A stretch of DNA of 64,000 bases from positions 1 to 64,000 of the forward strand of contig NZ_JAVDBT010000007.1 of assembly GCF_030848395.1 (NCBI RefSeq). The letters are read 5' to 3'. A program made the translations under genes and the position numbers. This document shows positions 18,934 to 27,047 of the stretch, in pieces. Positions within the stretch are counted from its first letter, which is position 1, and every line of letters starts with the position of its first letter. The notes beneath the pieces are model-generated. The model worked only from the letters and a program-made list of their open reading frames with translations, was not told the origin of the DNA and ran no database searches. Origin of the DNA: Pseudogemmobacter lacusdianii (GTDB lineage Bacteria; Pseudomonadota; Alphaproteobacteria; Rhodobacterales; Rhodobacteraceae).

Positions 18934-19012
18934 CCTCCGGCGGGGATATTTAAGGACAGAAAATGGAAGACCTCTCTGATCTCATTTTCTGTCTCTAAAT
19001 ATCCTCGGGGGG
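18934..19012. repeat. Palindromic intergenic element C (pckA/TSUP gap)
   Basis: Arm 1 (18934-18965) reads CCTCCGGCGGGGATATTTAA then GGACAGAAAATG. Arm 2 (18983-19012), read on the minus strand, is CCCCCCGAGGATATTTAGAG then ACAGAAAATG. The inner ACAGAAAATG arms pair, and the outer GGATATTTA parts match elements B and D. A GC hairpin (CGCCCCC/GGGGGCG region, about 19015-19033) flanks it on the TSUP side. Confidence 0.7.
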
Positions 19013-19043
19013 TCTGGGGGGCGAAGCGCCCCCAGCCTTGCCC

Positions 19044-19811
19044 TTAGAAGAGCGCCTGCCGGACGAGGTTCAGGCCGGTCAGCACCAAAAGCGCTTGGGT
19101 CCAGCGTCGGAACAAAGCCTGATCCAGCCGGTCTTGGATCTTGTAGCCAAACTGCATCCCCAGCATCGCCGGCACCACCAATGCTGCCGAGAAGGCCAAC
19201 CGTTCGGGACTGGCAATGCCGGTGCCCAGATGGGCCATCAAAAGCGCTGCTGCGCCGATCAAGAAGACCACGCCTTGCACCCGCACCGCCTCGACCTTGG
19301 GCGCCCCGATCGACAGAAGATAAACCAAGAGCGGCGGTCCCCAGATCCCCGACACCCCGCCGTAAAGCCCGCCAATCACGCCGAGCCCCCACTCGGCCCC
19401 TTTGCGGTGGCGCAAAGGCAAAGCCAAAGGCAGGCCGGAGAGTTGCAATGCGGCAAAGGCCGTCACCGGCACGCCCAAGAGCAAGAGATAGGCCATCCGC
19501 GGGATATGCTCGAAGAGCTGCGCCGAGAGCAGGATGAAGGCCACCGTCCCGGCCAGAAAGCGCCAATACTGCCGCGCAGAGCCAATGGCCGCCGCATGGC
19601 CCTGCCGGAAAGCCTGCGACATGTTGGTGATCAAGGTCGGCAAGATCAGCCCGGCCAGCGCCACCTCGGCTGGCAGAAACGCCGAGAAGGCCGAAACCAT
19701 GATCAGCGGCATCGCAAAGCCCACCGCGCCTTTCACAAAACCGGCAAACAAAGTCACCGCCATTGCCGCCCAGAAGGCCTGCGGCTCCAGCCCCGCCATC
19801 ACCAAGTCCAT
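19044..19811 (-). CDS. TSUP family anion exporter (TauE/SafE-like)
   Basis: A 255-residue membrane protein of the sulfite exporter TauE/SafE family, with about eight hydrophobic segments and the two repeated family motifs: the first near VTLFAGFVKGAVGFAMPLI (residues 16-34) and the second GVIGGLYGGVSGIWGPP (about 145-161). It probably exports sulfite, sulfoacetate or a related organosulfur anion; the substrate cannot be read from sequence. ATG 19811 is chosen because GGGAGG stands 7 bases upstream; a much longer open frame to 20453 lies antisense to the next gene and is discarded. Confidence 0.88.
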   Translation of the reverse strand: MDLVMAGLEPQAFWAAMAVTLFAGFVKGAVGFAMPLIMVSAFSAFLPAEVALAGLILPTLITNMSQAFRQGHAAAIGSARQYWRFLAGTVAFILLSAQLFEHIPRMAYLLLLGVPVTAFAALQLSGLPLALPLRHRKGAEWGLGVIGGLYGGVSGIWGPPLLVYLLSIGAPKVEAVRVQGVVFLIGAAALLMAHLGTGIASPERLAFSAALVVPAMLGMQFGYKIQDRLDQALFRRWTQALLVLTGLNLVRQALF

Positions 19812-19931
19812 GCGCATCCCTCCCGCCCCCTCCCTTCTGGCAGCGCGCCGCGAAAAGTGAAAGCCCGCTGGTTGACCCTGCCCCCGGCCCGCGCTTTGCT
19901 CGCTCCCAATCGGTTCGGTGAGGATCCCCTT

Positions 19932-20444
19932 TTGCAGCGCCTTTTGTCCTTGGCTTTCATCGCGATCCCTTTGCCAGCGCTGGCCGATCCCGCGCCGCCG
20001 CTGCTTGCCCCCGGCGTACGGCTGATCGATCACGGCATCTATTGCCAGACCGACTCCATCGGCACCCAAGCCGCGCCTGAGACCTCTTTGGGCTTCATCG
20101 ACACCCTCCCCGGCGTGCCGGTGATGGTGTACCGCCAGCAAGAGATTCCCGGGCGTCTCGGCACCTCTTTCGGGGTGGTGGTTGAGTTGGATCGCCCCAT
20201 CCTCGACATGCGGATCGAGACTTGGAAGCCCGGCGCCACCAAGGCAGAGATCTGGTATGACTCGACCCTCGCCGATACCCCGCAGATGCGGGGCTTTGCC
20301 TTTGATTACCCTGAAGAGATCATCATGGGCCTGTGGCGGATGGAGGCTTGGGACGGCGATCAACAGCTCTATAGCGTGGAATTTGAAGTGCTCCCGCCCG
20401 AGGCTTTGCCCGGCGTCACCTCTGATTGCAATCTGATGTCCTGA
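19932..20444 (+). CDS. Small secreted protein, possibly DUF3859
   Basis: A 170-residue protein beginning at a TTG with GAGG upstream. The first 18 residues (MQRLLSLAFIAIPLPALA) form a good Sec signal peptide with an ALA cleavage site before DPAPP. The mature part is beta-rich, with GFAFDYPEEIIMGLWRMEAW and YSVEFEVL near the end. I recall similar sequences as DUF3859, but am not certain. Upstream frame positions overlap the divergent TSUP gene and are not coding. It probably acts in the periplasm; its relation to mcd, 143 bases downstream, is unknown. Confidence 0.75.
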   Translation: MQRLLSLAFIAIPLPALADPAPPLLAPGVRLIDHGIYCQTDSIGTQAAPETSLGFIDTLPGVPVMVYRQQEIPGRLGTSFGVVVELDRPILDMRIETWKPGATKAEIWYDSTLADTPQMRGFAFDYPEEIIMGLWRMEAWDGDQQLYSVEFEVLPPEALPGVTSDCNLMS

Positions 20445-20533
20445 CCGCTGCAAGGAGCTTGCCGCCCGACAGAGCGAAATCCGCAGCGACAGAATAAATC
20501 CTAACGTAACCTACTGGCGAAATCTTATTGCGC

Positions 20534-20568
20534 TGCGCCTGCGAAGGCCGTATCCCTTCGCAGACGCA
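20534..20568 (+). promoter_or_regulatory. Stable hairpin in the mcd leader
   Basis: CTGCGAAGG (20539-20547) pairs with CCTTCGCAG (20555-20563), and the stem continues after one C-A mismatch as TGCG/CGCA. The result is about 13 bp, with a 7-base loop. It ends 20 bases before the mcd ATG and just ahead of the CGGAG ribosome-binding site. There is no T tract, so it is not an obvious terminator; a role in translation or mRNA stability is inference. Confidence 0.5.
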
Positions 20569-20587
20569 GAATCTCGGAGTTTTTCTG

Positions 20588-22252
20588 ATGCCGCATGACG
20601 GTTCGCCGCTGCCCGCCTCGCCCCTTTTGCCCGATCTGCGGGCGCTGACCGCCGGTGCTTTGCCGCAGCTTGAAACCCTGCTTGCCGCGGCGAAAGAGGA
20701 TCTGCGCGGCCGGGTGACCGAAAACGGCAAGGTCTCGGCCAAGGCGCTTGAGGCCGATCAATACGCCGCCCATGCGCTCTCGTGGCTTGCGACTTATGTC
20801 CTTGCTTTGCAACAATTGAACGCTTGGGCCGACCGGCTGCACAGCGACGACCGCTTTGGCGAGATCGAGGCGCTGATCCTGCAAATCGGCTTCGGCGAAT
20901 ACCTCGCCCAGATCCAAGGCGGCATTCCGATGTCGCAGCTGGAGGTCGCGCGGCTCAGCGATCTCGGCCTGGACTGGCAGCCCGATGCCGCCGCCAAGAC
21001 CCTGATTGCCAAGGGCAATTCCGCCGCCGCCCGCGCCCGGCTCGTCGCCCTCATGTGCGACAACCAAGCCCGCGCCACCTTTGGCGCCACCGGGCTTGAG
21101 GCCGAGCTCGAGATGATCCGCGACCAATTCCGCCGCTATGCGGATGAAAAGGTCATCCCCTTCGCGCATGACTGGCATCTGAAAGACCAGCTCATCCCGA
21201 TGGAAATCATCGAAGAGCTCTCGGAAATGGGCGTCTTTGGCCTCACCATTCCCGAAGAATTCGGCGGGCTCGGCCTGTCCAAAGCCTCGATGGTTGTGGT
21301 CTCGGAAGAACTCTCGCGCGGCTATATTGGCGTCGGCTCCCTTGGCACCCGACCCGAAATCGCCGCCGAGCTGATCCTTGCCGGCGGGACCGAGGCGCAA
21401 AAGGCGCATTGGCTGCCGAAGCTCGCCTCGGGCGAGATCCTGCCCACCGCGGTCTTCACCGAACCCAACACCGGCTCGGACCTTGGCTCTTTGCGCACCC
21501 GCGCGGTGCAGACCGAGGACGGCTGGGAGATCACCGGCAACAAGACCTGGATCACCCATGCCGCCCGCACCCATGTGATGACGCTGCTGGCCCGCACCGA
21601 TCCCGAGACCAGTGACTACCGGGGCCTGTCGATGTTCCTCGCCGAGAAAACCCCCGGCACCGAGGCCGAGCCCTTCCCCACTCCCGGCATGACCGGCGGC
21701 GAGATCGAAGTCTTGGGCTATCGCGGCATGAAGGAATATGAGCTGGGCTTTGACGGCTTCAAGGTCAAGGCCGAGAACCTTCTGGGCGGCGTGCCCGGTC
21801 AAGGCTTCAAACAGCTGATGCAGACCTTCGAATCCGCCCGCATCCAAACCGGGGCGCGCGCGATCGGCGTGGCGCAAGCGGCGCTGGAGACCGGCTTGCA
21901 GTATGCGCTCGACCGCAAGCAATTCGGCAAATCCTTGATCGCCTTTCCCCGCATCGCCAGCAAACTGGCGATGATGGCGGTGGAAATCATGATCGCCCGC
22001 CAGCTGACCTATTTCTCGGCTTGGCAGAAAGACCATGACAAGCGCTGCGATCTTGAGGCTGGCATGGCCAAGCTTTTGGGCGCGCGGGTGGCTTGGGCGG
22101 CAGCGGATAACGCGCTGCAAATCCACGGTGGCAATGGCTTTGCGCTGGAATACCGGATCAGCCGGATCCTTTGTGACGCGCGGATCCTCAACATCTTTGA
22201 AGGTGCGGCCGAGATCCAAGCCCAGGTTATCGCCCGTCGCTTGCTCGACTGA
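20588..22252 (+). CDS. mcd: (2S)-methylsuccinyl-CoA dehydrogenase, ethylmalonyl-CoA pathway
   Basis: An FAD acyl-CoA dehydrogenase that oxidises methylsuccinyl-CoA to mesaconyl-CoA and passes electrons to ETF. The 554-residue length, with about 165 extra residues before the acyl-CoA dehydrogenase domain, is the mark that separates Mcd from ordinary members of about 380 residues. The domain shows EEFGGLGLSKASM, the FAD-contacting FTEPNTGSDLG, KTWITHAART, the DRKQFGKSL motif and the C-terminal QIHGGNGF followed by IFEGAAEIQ. The start at 20588 has GGAG 8 bases upstream; an earlier ATG at 20528 would translate through the leader hairpin. The other pathway genes (ccr, ecm, mch) are not in the window. 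Confidence 0.92.
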   Translation: MPHDGSPLPASPLLPDLRALTAGALPQLETLLAAAKEDLRGRVTENGKVSAKALEADQYAAHALSWLATYVLALQQLNAWADRLHSDDRFGEIEALILQIGFGEYLAQIQGGIPMSQLEVARLSDLGLDWQPDAAAKTLIAKGNSAAARARLVALMCDNQARATFGATGLEAELEMIRDQFRRYADEKVIPFAHDWHLKDQLIPMEIIEELSEMGVFGLTIPEEFGGLGLSKASMVVVSEELSRGYIGVGSLGTRPEIAAELILAGGTEAQKAHWLPKLASGEILPTAVFTEPNTGSDLGSLRTRAVQTEDGWEITGNKTWITHAARTHVMTLLARTDPETSDYRGLSMFLAEKTPGTEAEPFPTPGMTGGEIEVLGYRGMKEYELGFDGFKVKAENLLGGVPGQGFKQLMQTFESARIQTGARAIGVAQAALETGLQYALDRKQFGKSLIAFPRIASKLAMMAVEIMIARQLTYFSAWQKDHDKRCDLEAGMAKLLGARVAWAAADNALQIHGGNGFALEYRISRILCDARILNIFEGAAEIQAQVIARRLLD

Positions 22253-22285
22253 CCGCTTGCTCGACTGACCGCTTGCTCGACTGAT
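22238..22285 (+). repeat. Three-copy 16-bp tandem repeat over the mcd stop codon
   Basis: CGCTTGCTCGACTGAC occurs at 22238-22253 and 22254-22269, and with one final change (T) at 22270-22285. The first copy encodes the last residues and TGA stop of mcd; the other two lie in the 38-bp convergent gap before the MFS gene stop. Confidence 0.9.
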
Positions 22286-22290
22286 CGCTC

Positions 22291-23544
22291 TTAGGCCGCC
22301 CGATCAAGGGCGGCCCGCTCCTCCGCCGTCTGCCCGCCATGCGAAGGCCGGTCCGCGCCCAGCCGCGAATGCAGCCGCCCCGCCACGGCCCAAGCGGCAA
22401 AGAGCCCCAAGCCCGAAGCCGCAAAAATCCCCGGCAGCGGCAGCACCAAAAGCACCAGCCACGCCACACCTGGCGTCAATATCCCCGACACATCGCGGAA
22501 GCTGGAATAGACCGCCGACATCTCAGTGCGCTCCGAGGGCTTCACGCTCATCAAGAAGGGAAGGCCCCCGACCACATCCAAAGTGACCAAGAAGACCGAA
22601 GCGCCAAAGAGCAAAACCACCGTCACCCAAGGCAAAACCGCAAAAAGCGCGCCGCCCAACATCATCACACCGCAAGCCAAGAAGGCCAGCCGCACCGAGC
22701 GCCGCACCCCCTTCTGCCGCGCCCAACGGTTGATCATCGGCGAGAAGAACAGCACTGTGTTCGAGATCCCAAGCGCCGAGCTACCAACCTTATCGCCCAA
22801 ACCTGCCTCGATGCAGAAGATCGGCAGATAGACGCAATAGACCCACCAGCCGCAAGACCGCATCACCGCAAAGAACCAGCCCGCAATCAGCCGCGGCTGG
22901 GTGACAAAGCGGGTCAGGAAGCCCAAAGGATTGATCGCAGGCCCGCGCGCCTTGGCAATCTGCTTGCCATTGCCCAAGCGCAGCACCCAAAAGGTCGCCA
23001 AAAGCGCCACCGCAAAGCCGGCCGAGACCAGAAACACCCCATCACCAAAGGCGGTATAGATCACCGGCCCAAGGAAAGGCCCCAAAGCCCAAGGTGCCGC
23101 CGCATAGGCCATCTGCACCGACTGGCTGCGCCCCAGATTCTCGCGCGCCACATAGTCCAAGACATAGGCGTTGAAGCAGACGAAGTTCGTCGCCGTCCCC
23201 ATCGTCGTCACCACGATCGCCAGATAAGCCCCGGTGGTGCTGCCCAGCATCGCAAAGGCCGCCCCCAAAAGGAACATCGAACAGCCCAAGGTGTACATCC
23301 AGCGCCGCGGCACGAAAGCCGTCAGCCACGGCACCATCAGCCCGGTGACCAATGAGATGATCCCCGCGATCAGATAGGCGACCGAGACCTCCTGTGCCGA
23401 GCCAAGCATATGATAAAGATAGATCGGCCAGACCGAGACCATCACGCCTCGCACCGCCGCCTCAAGCCCTGCCAACAGCGCCAGATGTTCGATCTTCGGC
23501 GTCGGCGTATGTTTTAGATCAAGGGGAAGGTATCGCATGGCCAT
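22291..23544 (-). CDS. MFS transporter
   Basis: A 417-residue major facilitator with about 12 hydrophobic segments. The loop after helix 2-3 is degenerate (PRRWMYTLG) rather than the usual GxxxDRxGRR, and the central loop carries RQKGVRRSVR. Substrate unknown. Two ATGs (23544 and 23538) start the frame; neither has a clear ribosome-binding site, and the family usually begins MRYL-like. It lies downstream of recO on the same strand and convergent with mcd, and may be the end of the long lepB-recO series. Confidence 0.88.
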   Translation of the reverse strand: MAMRYLPLDLKHTPTPKIEHLALLAGLEAAVRGVMVSVWPIYLYHMLGSAQEVSVAYLIAGIISLVTGLMVPWLTAFVPRRWMYTLGCSMFLLGAAFAMLGSTTGAYLAIVVTTMGTATNFVCFNAYVLDYVARENLGRSQSVQMAYAAAPWALGPFLGPVIYTAFGDGVFLVSAGFAVALLATFWVLRLGNGKQIAKARGPAINPLGFLTRFVTQPRLIAGWFFAVMRSCGWWVYCVYLPIFCIEAGLGDKVGSSALGISNTVLFFSPMINRWARQKGVRRSVRLAFLACGVMMLGGALFAVLPWVTVVLLFGASVFLVTLDVVGGLPFLMSVKPSERTEMSAVYSSFRDVSGILTPGVAWLVLLVLPLPGIFAASGLGLFAAWAVAGRLHSRLGADRPSHGGQTAEERAALDRAA

Positions 23545-23608
23545 GATGCCGCATTAGCGCCCATGGCTGAGCGGTGCGCTGTCACGCCACCGACATCGCA
23601 GGTCGCCC

Positions 23609-24334
23609 CTAAGCCACGGCGTCGCGGTTCAGAAGATCAATCAACCGCCCCCGCGCCTCGGGCAGGCTATGCTGCATCGCTTCGCCACTCAATGCGCGAT
23701 CCAGAAAATGCCCGGTGATCTTAAGCCCCTGCCGGATCGCCTCTGCAGTCATCGCCGCACCGCTCACCATGCCTTCGGGCAAAGGCAACAGCCGTTCGGC
23801 CCATTCGCCCGCGCCCGCCCGGCTGACCGCGCGGCCGGTCTTGGGGCTGACATAGACCAAATCGCCCGTCCCCCCGGTCACCGCACAGCTGCTCAGATCA
23901 AGGCCAAAGCCCATCGCTTCCAAGAGTTGCATCTCCCAAGCCAGATAGTCGCGCAACCACCCCGCAGCACCCAGCCGGTCCAGCATCGCGGTCGAGCGCT
24001 GCCACAAAGCCTCATGCGGATCACGCTCGGGCAGAGCAAGGCTCAAGAGCGCGCAGATCGACGACAGGCCCGCCAAGGCCAAACGGTCGCCCAGCACATG
24101 CGCGCGGCTGCGGATCGGCTCCAGCGTATAAGCGCCGATATGCTCGGCCAGCCGCGCGGTCCACACGACCGCGACCTGCGTGCCGGGCTGCACATGCGGC
24201 GCCATCCGACGCGAGGTGCCACCGCGCACCACCCCGGCATGTCGCCCATGTTCGCGGGTAAAAACCTCAATAATCGCGGCACTTTCGCCATGCGGGCGCA
24301 TCGACAGCACCGCCCCTTCGTCCCGCCATTCCAT
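23609..24334 (-). CDS. recO: DNA repair protein RecO
   Basis: Loads RecA at single-strand gaps with RecR. The 241-residue product has the N-terminal OB-fold (MEWRDEGAVLSMRPHGESAAIIEVFT region, residues 1-80, with GRHAGVVRGG) and a C-terminal helical and zinc-like domain in which only a single Cys (SSCAVTG) remains of the usual Cys cluster, as in many alphaproteobacteria. ATG 24334 is preceded by AGGGGGG. It is the last clearly conserved gene of the lepB-rnc-era series. Confidence 0.92.
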   Translation of the reverse strand: MEWRDEGAVLSMRPHGESAAIIEVFTREHGRHAGVVRGGTSRRMAPHVQPGTQVAVVWTARLAEHIGAYTLEPIRSRAHVLGDRLALAGLSSICALLSLALPERDPHEALWQRSTAMLDRLGAAGWLRDYLAWEMQLLEAMGFGLDLSSCAVTGGTGDLVYVSPKTGRAVSRAGAGEWAERLLPLPEGMVSGAAMTAEAIRQGLKITGHFLDRALSGEAMQHSLPEARGRLIDLLNRDAVA

Positions 24335-24477
24335 GCCGCGCCCCCCCTGCCCTTGCGTTTCTCCCAAAGTTCCGACGCCAAGGCAATCGCCGCAGCCCCT
24401 GCGGCTTTATAAGCCAATGATGGCCCCTCTTTCAGAGCATCAATTCCCCACCAAAGGCTCCACCGCAGCCCAAGCCG

Positions 24478-24828
24478 CTACCGCCGCCATTTGCGCCGCT
24501 GCAAAGACCACCAGCGCCGACCACGGATAAAGCCCGCCGCGACCAAGGGCTGCAAAGCCGGCACATCCAGTGCCAGAAGGAACAGCCCCAAAGGCAGCAT
24601 CCAAAAGCCCACGATCGGCAAAAAGCCGACAAAGCCGAAGAGGATGAACAAAAGCGCCAAGGGGATGCGGATCAGCCGGGCGCGTTTGGACTGTAAGAAC
24701 TGCAACAGCCCCGCAAGCTGGGGCACCCAGCGGGCGAAAAGTTGGAATTGCCGGTCAAGCCGCCGCCGCGCTTTTTCAACGGTGCCCGCAGACCTTGGAA
24801 GAGGGGATAAAGGCGCGGGCAAGGACAT
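24478..24828 (-). CDS. Small two-helix membrane protein
   Basis: A 116-residue protein with a basic N-terminal half (RRRLDRQFQLFARW, KRARLIRI) and two adjacent hydrophobic segments, LALLFILFGFVGFLPIVGFWMLPLGLFLLALDVP (in parts: about residues 55-72 and 74-90), then a very basic tail ending RRKWRR. I know it only as a conserved hypothetical found near recO and era in Rhodobacteraceae. GGAG lies 9 bases before the ATG. It probably sits in the inner membrane with both ends inside. No function can be assigned. Confidence 0.75.
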   Translation of the reverse strand: MSLPAPLSPLPRSAGTVEKARRRLDRQFQLFARWVPQLAGLLQFLQSKRARLIRIPLALLFILFGFVGFLPIVGFWMLPLGLFLLALDVPALQPLVAAGFIRGRRWWSLQRRKWRR

Positions 24829-24938
24829 GGGCGGGGCTCCGATCTCGGCACTGCCCCAAAAAGGATCAACACAGGGGCCAGATCCAACGGCCCAGCCGCC
24901 AATCCGTTCCCCACGCTCGGCCTTGAGCGGCCAGCGGC

Positions 24939-25277
24939 CTAGCCGCTCAACCCCTCCTCATCGAGCAACACCCGGCCCAGCCGATCCTCAACCTCGATCA
25001 GCCACAGATCACGGTCCCGCTCGGCCTCACGCGCCAAAAGTGCGTCGACCTCGCGCTCTTCGCCCTCAACCAGCACCGCCCATTGCCGCGTATCCGTCGC
25101 GAAATCCCAGCGCCGGACATAGGCCCGTGCTTGGCCGTCCATCGTCGCCAGCTTCACCATCACCGCGCCCGAGGTCTCATCCCCGCGCCGCGCCAAATAG
25201 ACCGGGATCGCCGCCAGCCGCAGCCGCGCCAAATAGGCCGAGACCCAAAGTCCCGAGGCAAGGCGCGGCTCGGCCAT
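24939..25277 (-). CDS. DUF1491 family protein
   Basis: A 112-residue cytoplasmic protein matching what I know of DUF1491: a start of MAEPRLASGLWVSAYLARL type, the block IPVYLARRGDETSGAVMVK, then RRWDFATDTRQWAVL and an acidic C-terminus (EVEDRLGRVLLDEEGL). Function unknown; conserved next to era in alphaproteobacteria. It begins 4 bases after the era stop codon with no own ribosome-binding site, so translation is probably coupled to era. Confidence 0.88.
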   Translation of the reverse strand: MAEPRLASGLWVSAYLARLRLAAIPVYLARRGDETSGAVMVKLATMDGQARAYVRRWDFATDTRQWAVLVEGEEREVDALLAREAERDRDLWLIEVEDRLGRVLLDEEGLSG

Positions 25278-25281
25278 CGGC

Positions 25282-26199
25282 TCAGCTGTCGCCGTCTTTG
25301 AAGTTCAGGCCCATCTCGTCATAGCGCTCGGCCTCATCCAGCCAGTTTGGCCGCACTTTGACCTGCAAGAAGAGATGCACCGGACGGCCCAAGAACTCGG
25401 TGATCTCGACCCGAGCTGCCGCGCCAATCGCCTTGATCGTCTCGCCGCCCTTGCCGAGCAGAATGCCCTTATGGCCGTCGCGCATCACATAAACGACCTG
25501 ATCGATCCGGACCGAGCCATCCGGGCGCTCTTCCCATTTCTCGGTCTCGACGGTCAGCTGATAGGGCAGCTCTTCATGCAAGCGCAGCGTCAGCTTTTCG
25601 CGGGTCATCTCGGCCGCGATCATCCGCATCGGCTGATCGGCCAACTGATCTTCGGGATAATACCACGGGTTCACCGGCAGCTGCGCGGCCAGCCATTCCT
25701 TCAAATCCTCAACCCCATGGCCGCGCTCAGCGCTAATCATGAAGGTCTTGGTGAAGGGGAAAGCCTCATTCATCTTCTCGGCCAAAGCCAAGAGAACCTC
25801 GGCCTTCACCCGGTCGATCTTGTTGATCGCCAAAGCCACCGGCTTATCTTGCGGCAGCTCATCGCGGATCCGCTCGATGATCGCCTCAGCGCCTTCGGTC
25901 AGGCCGCGATGCGCTTCGATCAGAAGGACCACGATATCGGCATCCGCCGCCCCGCCCCAAGCCGCCTTGACCATCGAGCGGTCCAAGCGGCGGCGCGGCC
26001 GGAAGATACCGGGCGTGTCGACAAAGACGATCTGGCTTTGCCCCGACATGCAGACCCCACGGATCCGCGCCCGCGTCGTCTGCACCTTATGGGTGACGAT
26101 CGAGACCTTCGCGCCGACCATCCGGTTCAGCAGCGTGGACTTGCCCGCATTGGGCTCTCCGATCAAAGCGACGAAACCGGCGCGGGTGTCAGGGGTCAT
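25282..26199 (-). CDS. era: GTPase Era
   Basis: An essential GTPase that binds the 3' end of 16S rRNA in 30S subunit assembly. The 305-residue product has G1 GEPNAGKS (15-22), G3 DTPG, G4 NKID and G5 SAERG, followed by the C-terminal KH domain with VYVMRDGHKGILLGKGGETIK in parts (RDGHKGILLGKGG). AAGG lies about 10 bases before the ATG. It belongs to the lepB-rnc-era-DUF1491-recO series, an arrangement that is widely conserved. The 155 bases before it, up to rnc, hold no gene that I can support. Confidence 0.97.
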   Translation of the reverse strand: MTPDTRAGFVALIGEPNAGKSTLLNRMVGAKVSIVTHKVQTTRARIRGVCMSGQSQIVFVDTPGIFRPRRRLDRSMVKAAWGGAADADIVVLLIEAHRGLTEGAEAIIERIRDELPQDKPVALAINKIDRVKAEVLLALAEKMNEAFPFTKTFMISAERGHGVEDLKEWLAAQLPVNPWYYPEDQLADQPMRMIAAEMTREKLTLRLHEELPYQLTVETEKWEERPDGSVRIDQVVYVMRDGHKGILLGKGGETIKAIGAAARVEITEFLGRPVHLFLQVKVRPNWLDEAERYDEMGLNFKDGDS

Positions 26200-26354
26200 G
26201 AGGCAAACCTTGTCAATTTAGCCCCTGCTCATAAGGCTTTTGCCGCGAAGATGCCAGTTGGCATCCGCCCCCGTGCAGCACTTGCGCAAAAGACGCCACG
26301 GCGCGGGCTGCGGAAGGTGGCGATAGCCGTGCGCCCCGTGCCGTCAGCGTGATC

Positions 26355-27047
26355 TCAGGAACCCGCCCCGCCCTCCAGCCGTTGCAGCAAATCGCGCGCG
26401 GCGGTTTGCTCGGCGATGCGTTTGGAGCCAGCACTGGCTTCGGCGTTCTCGCCGCTGGCCAGCACCACTTGCACGGTGAAGATCGGTTGGTGATCGGGGC
26501 CTTTGCGGCCGGTCTCGCGGTAGGTCGGCGGCGGCATGGCGCGCGCTTGCGCCCATTCTTGCAAGGCGGTTTTGGCATCGCGTGCGTCAGCCTCAACCCG
26601 GCCCACCCGGTCGCCCCAAAGCCGCAGCACCATGGCGCGCGCGACCTCAAACCCGGCATCTTGATGCACAGCGGCAATCACCGCCTCCATCGCATCGCCC
26701 AGCAAAGCCTCTTTGCGCCGCCCGCCGGTCAGCATCTCAGACCGGCCCAGCTTCAAGACATCGCCAAGACCCACTTGCCGCGCCACCTCGGCGCAGGTTT
26801 CCTTGCGCACCAAAGCGTTAAAGCGCGGCGCCAGCTGGCCCTCATTGGCCGAAGGATCCGCAGCCAGCAAAGCCTCGGCCATCGCAAGGCCCAAAACCCG
26901 ATCCCCCAAGAACTCTTGCCTTTGGTTATCAGGCCGGGTCGCCGAGCCGATCGAGGCATGGGTCACGGCCCGCAGCAACAGGTCAGGCTTGCGAAACTCA
27001 TGCCCGATGCGGGTTTGGAACGCCAAAAGATCTGCTGAAAGCCGCAT
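26355..27047 (-). CDS. rnc: Ribonuclease III
   Basis: Cleaves double-stranded RNA in rRNA and mRNA processing. The 230-residue product has the catalytic endonuclease domain with the signature [12 protein letters not shown] and the acidic residues of [10 protein letters not shown], followed by a double-stranded RNA binding domain (about 155-225: [10 protein letters not shown], then [15 protein letters not shown] and [16 protein letters not shown]). In the signature the usual Leu before EFLGD is Gln. The ATG at 27047 overlaps the lepB stop codon as TGATG; a GTG one codon earlier is also open. Confidence 0.96.
   Translation of the reverse strand: MRLSADLLAFQTRIGHEFRKPDLLLRAVTHASIGSATRPDNQRQEFLGDRVLGLAMAEALLAADPSANEGQLAPRFNALVRKETCAEVARQVGLGDVLKLGRSEMLTGGRRKEALLGDAMEAVIAAVHQDAGFEVARAMVLRLWGDRVGRVEADARDAKTALQEWAQARAMPPPTYRETGRKGPDHQPIFTVQVVLASGENAEASAGSKRIAEQTAARDLLQRLEGGAGS

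Noticed and set aside
19812-20453. N-terminal extension of the TSUP frame up to 20453
   Set aside because: It runs antisense through the secreted-protein gene; the start at 19811 has a clear ribosome-binding site and the membrane domain begins there.
24043-24417. Minus-strand 124-codon frame overlapping recO
   Set aside because: Out-of-frame with recO; no family features, and recO has a good start with its own ribosome-binding site.
26213-26677. Minus-strand 154-codon frame overlapping the end of rnc
   Set aside because: Arg/Pro/Cys-rich out-of-frame translation of rnc; the rnc frame is certain. The remaining 155-bp rnc-era gap shows no gene.
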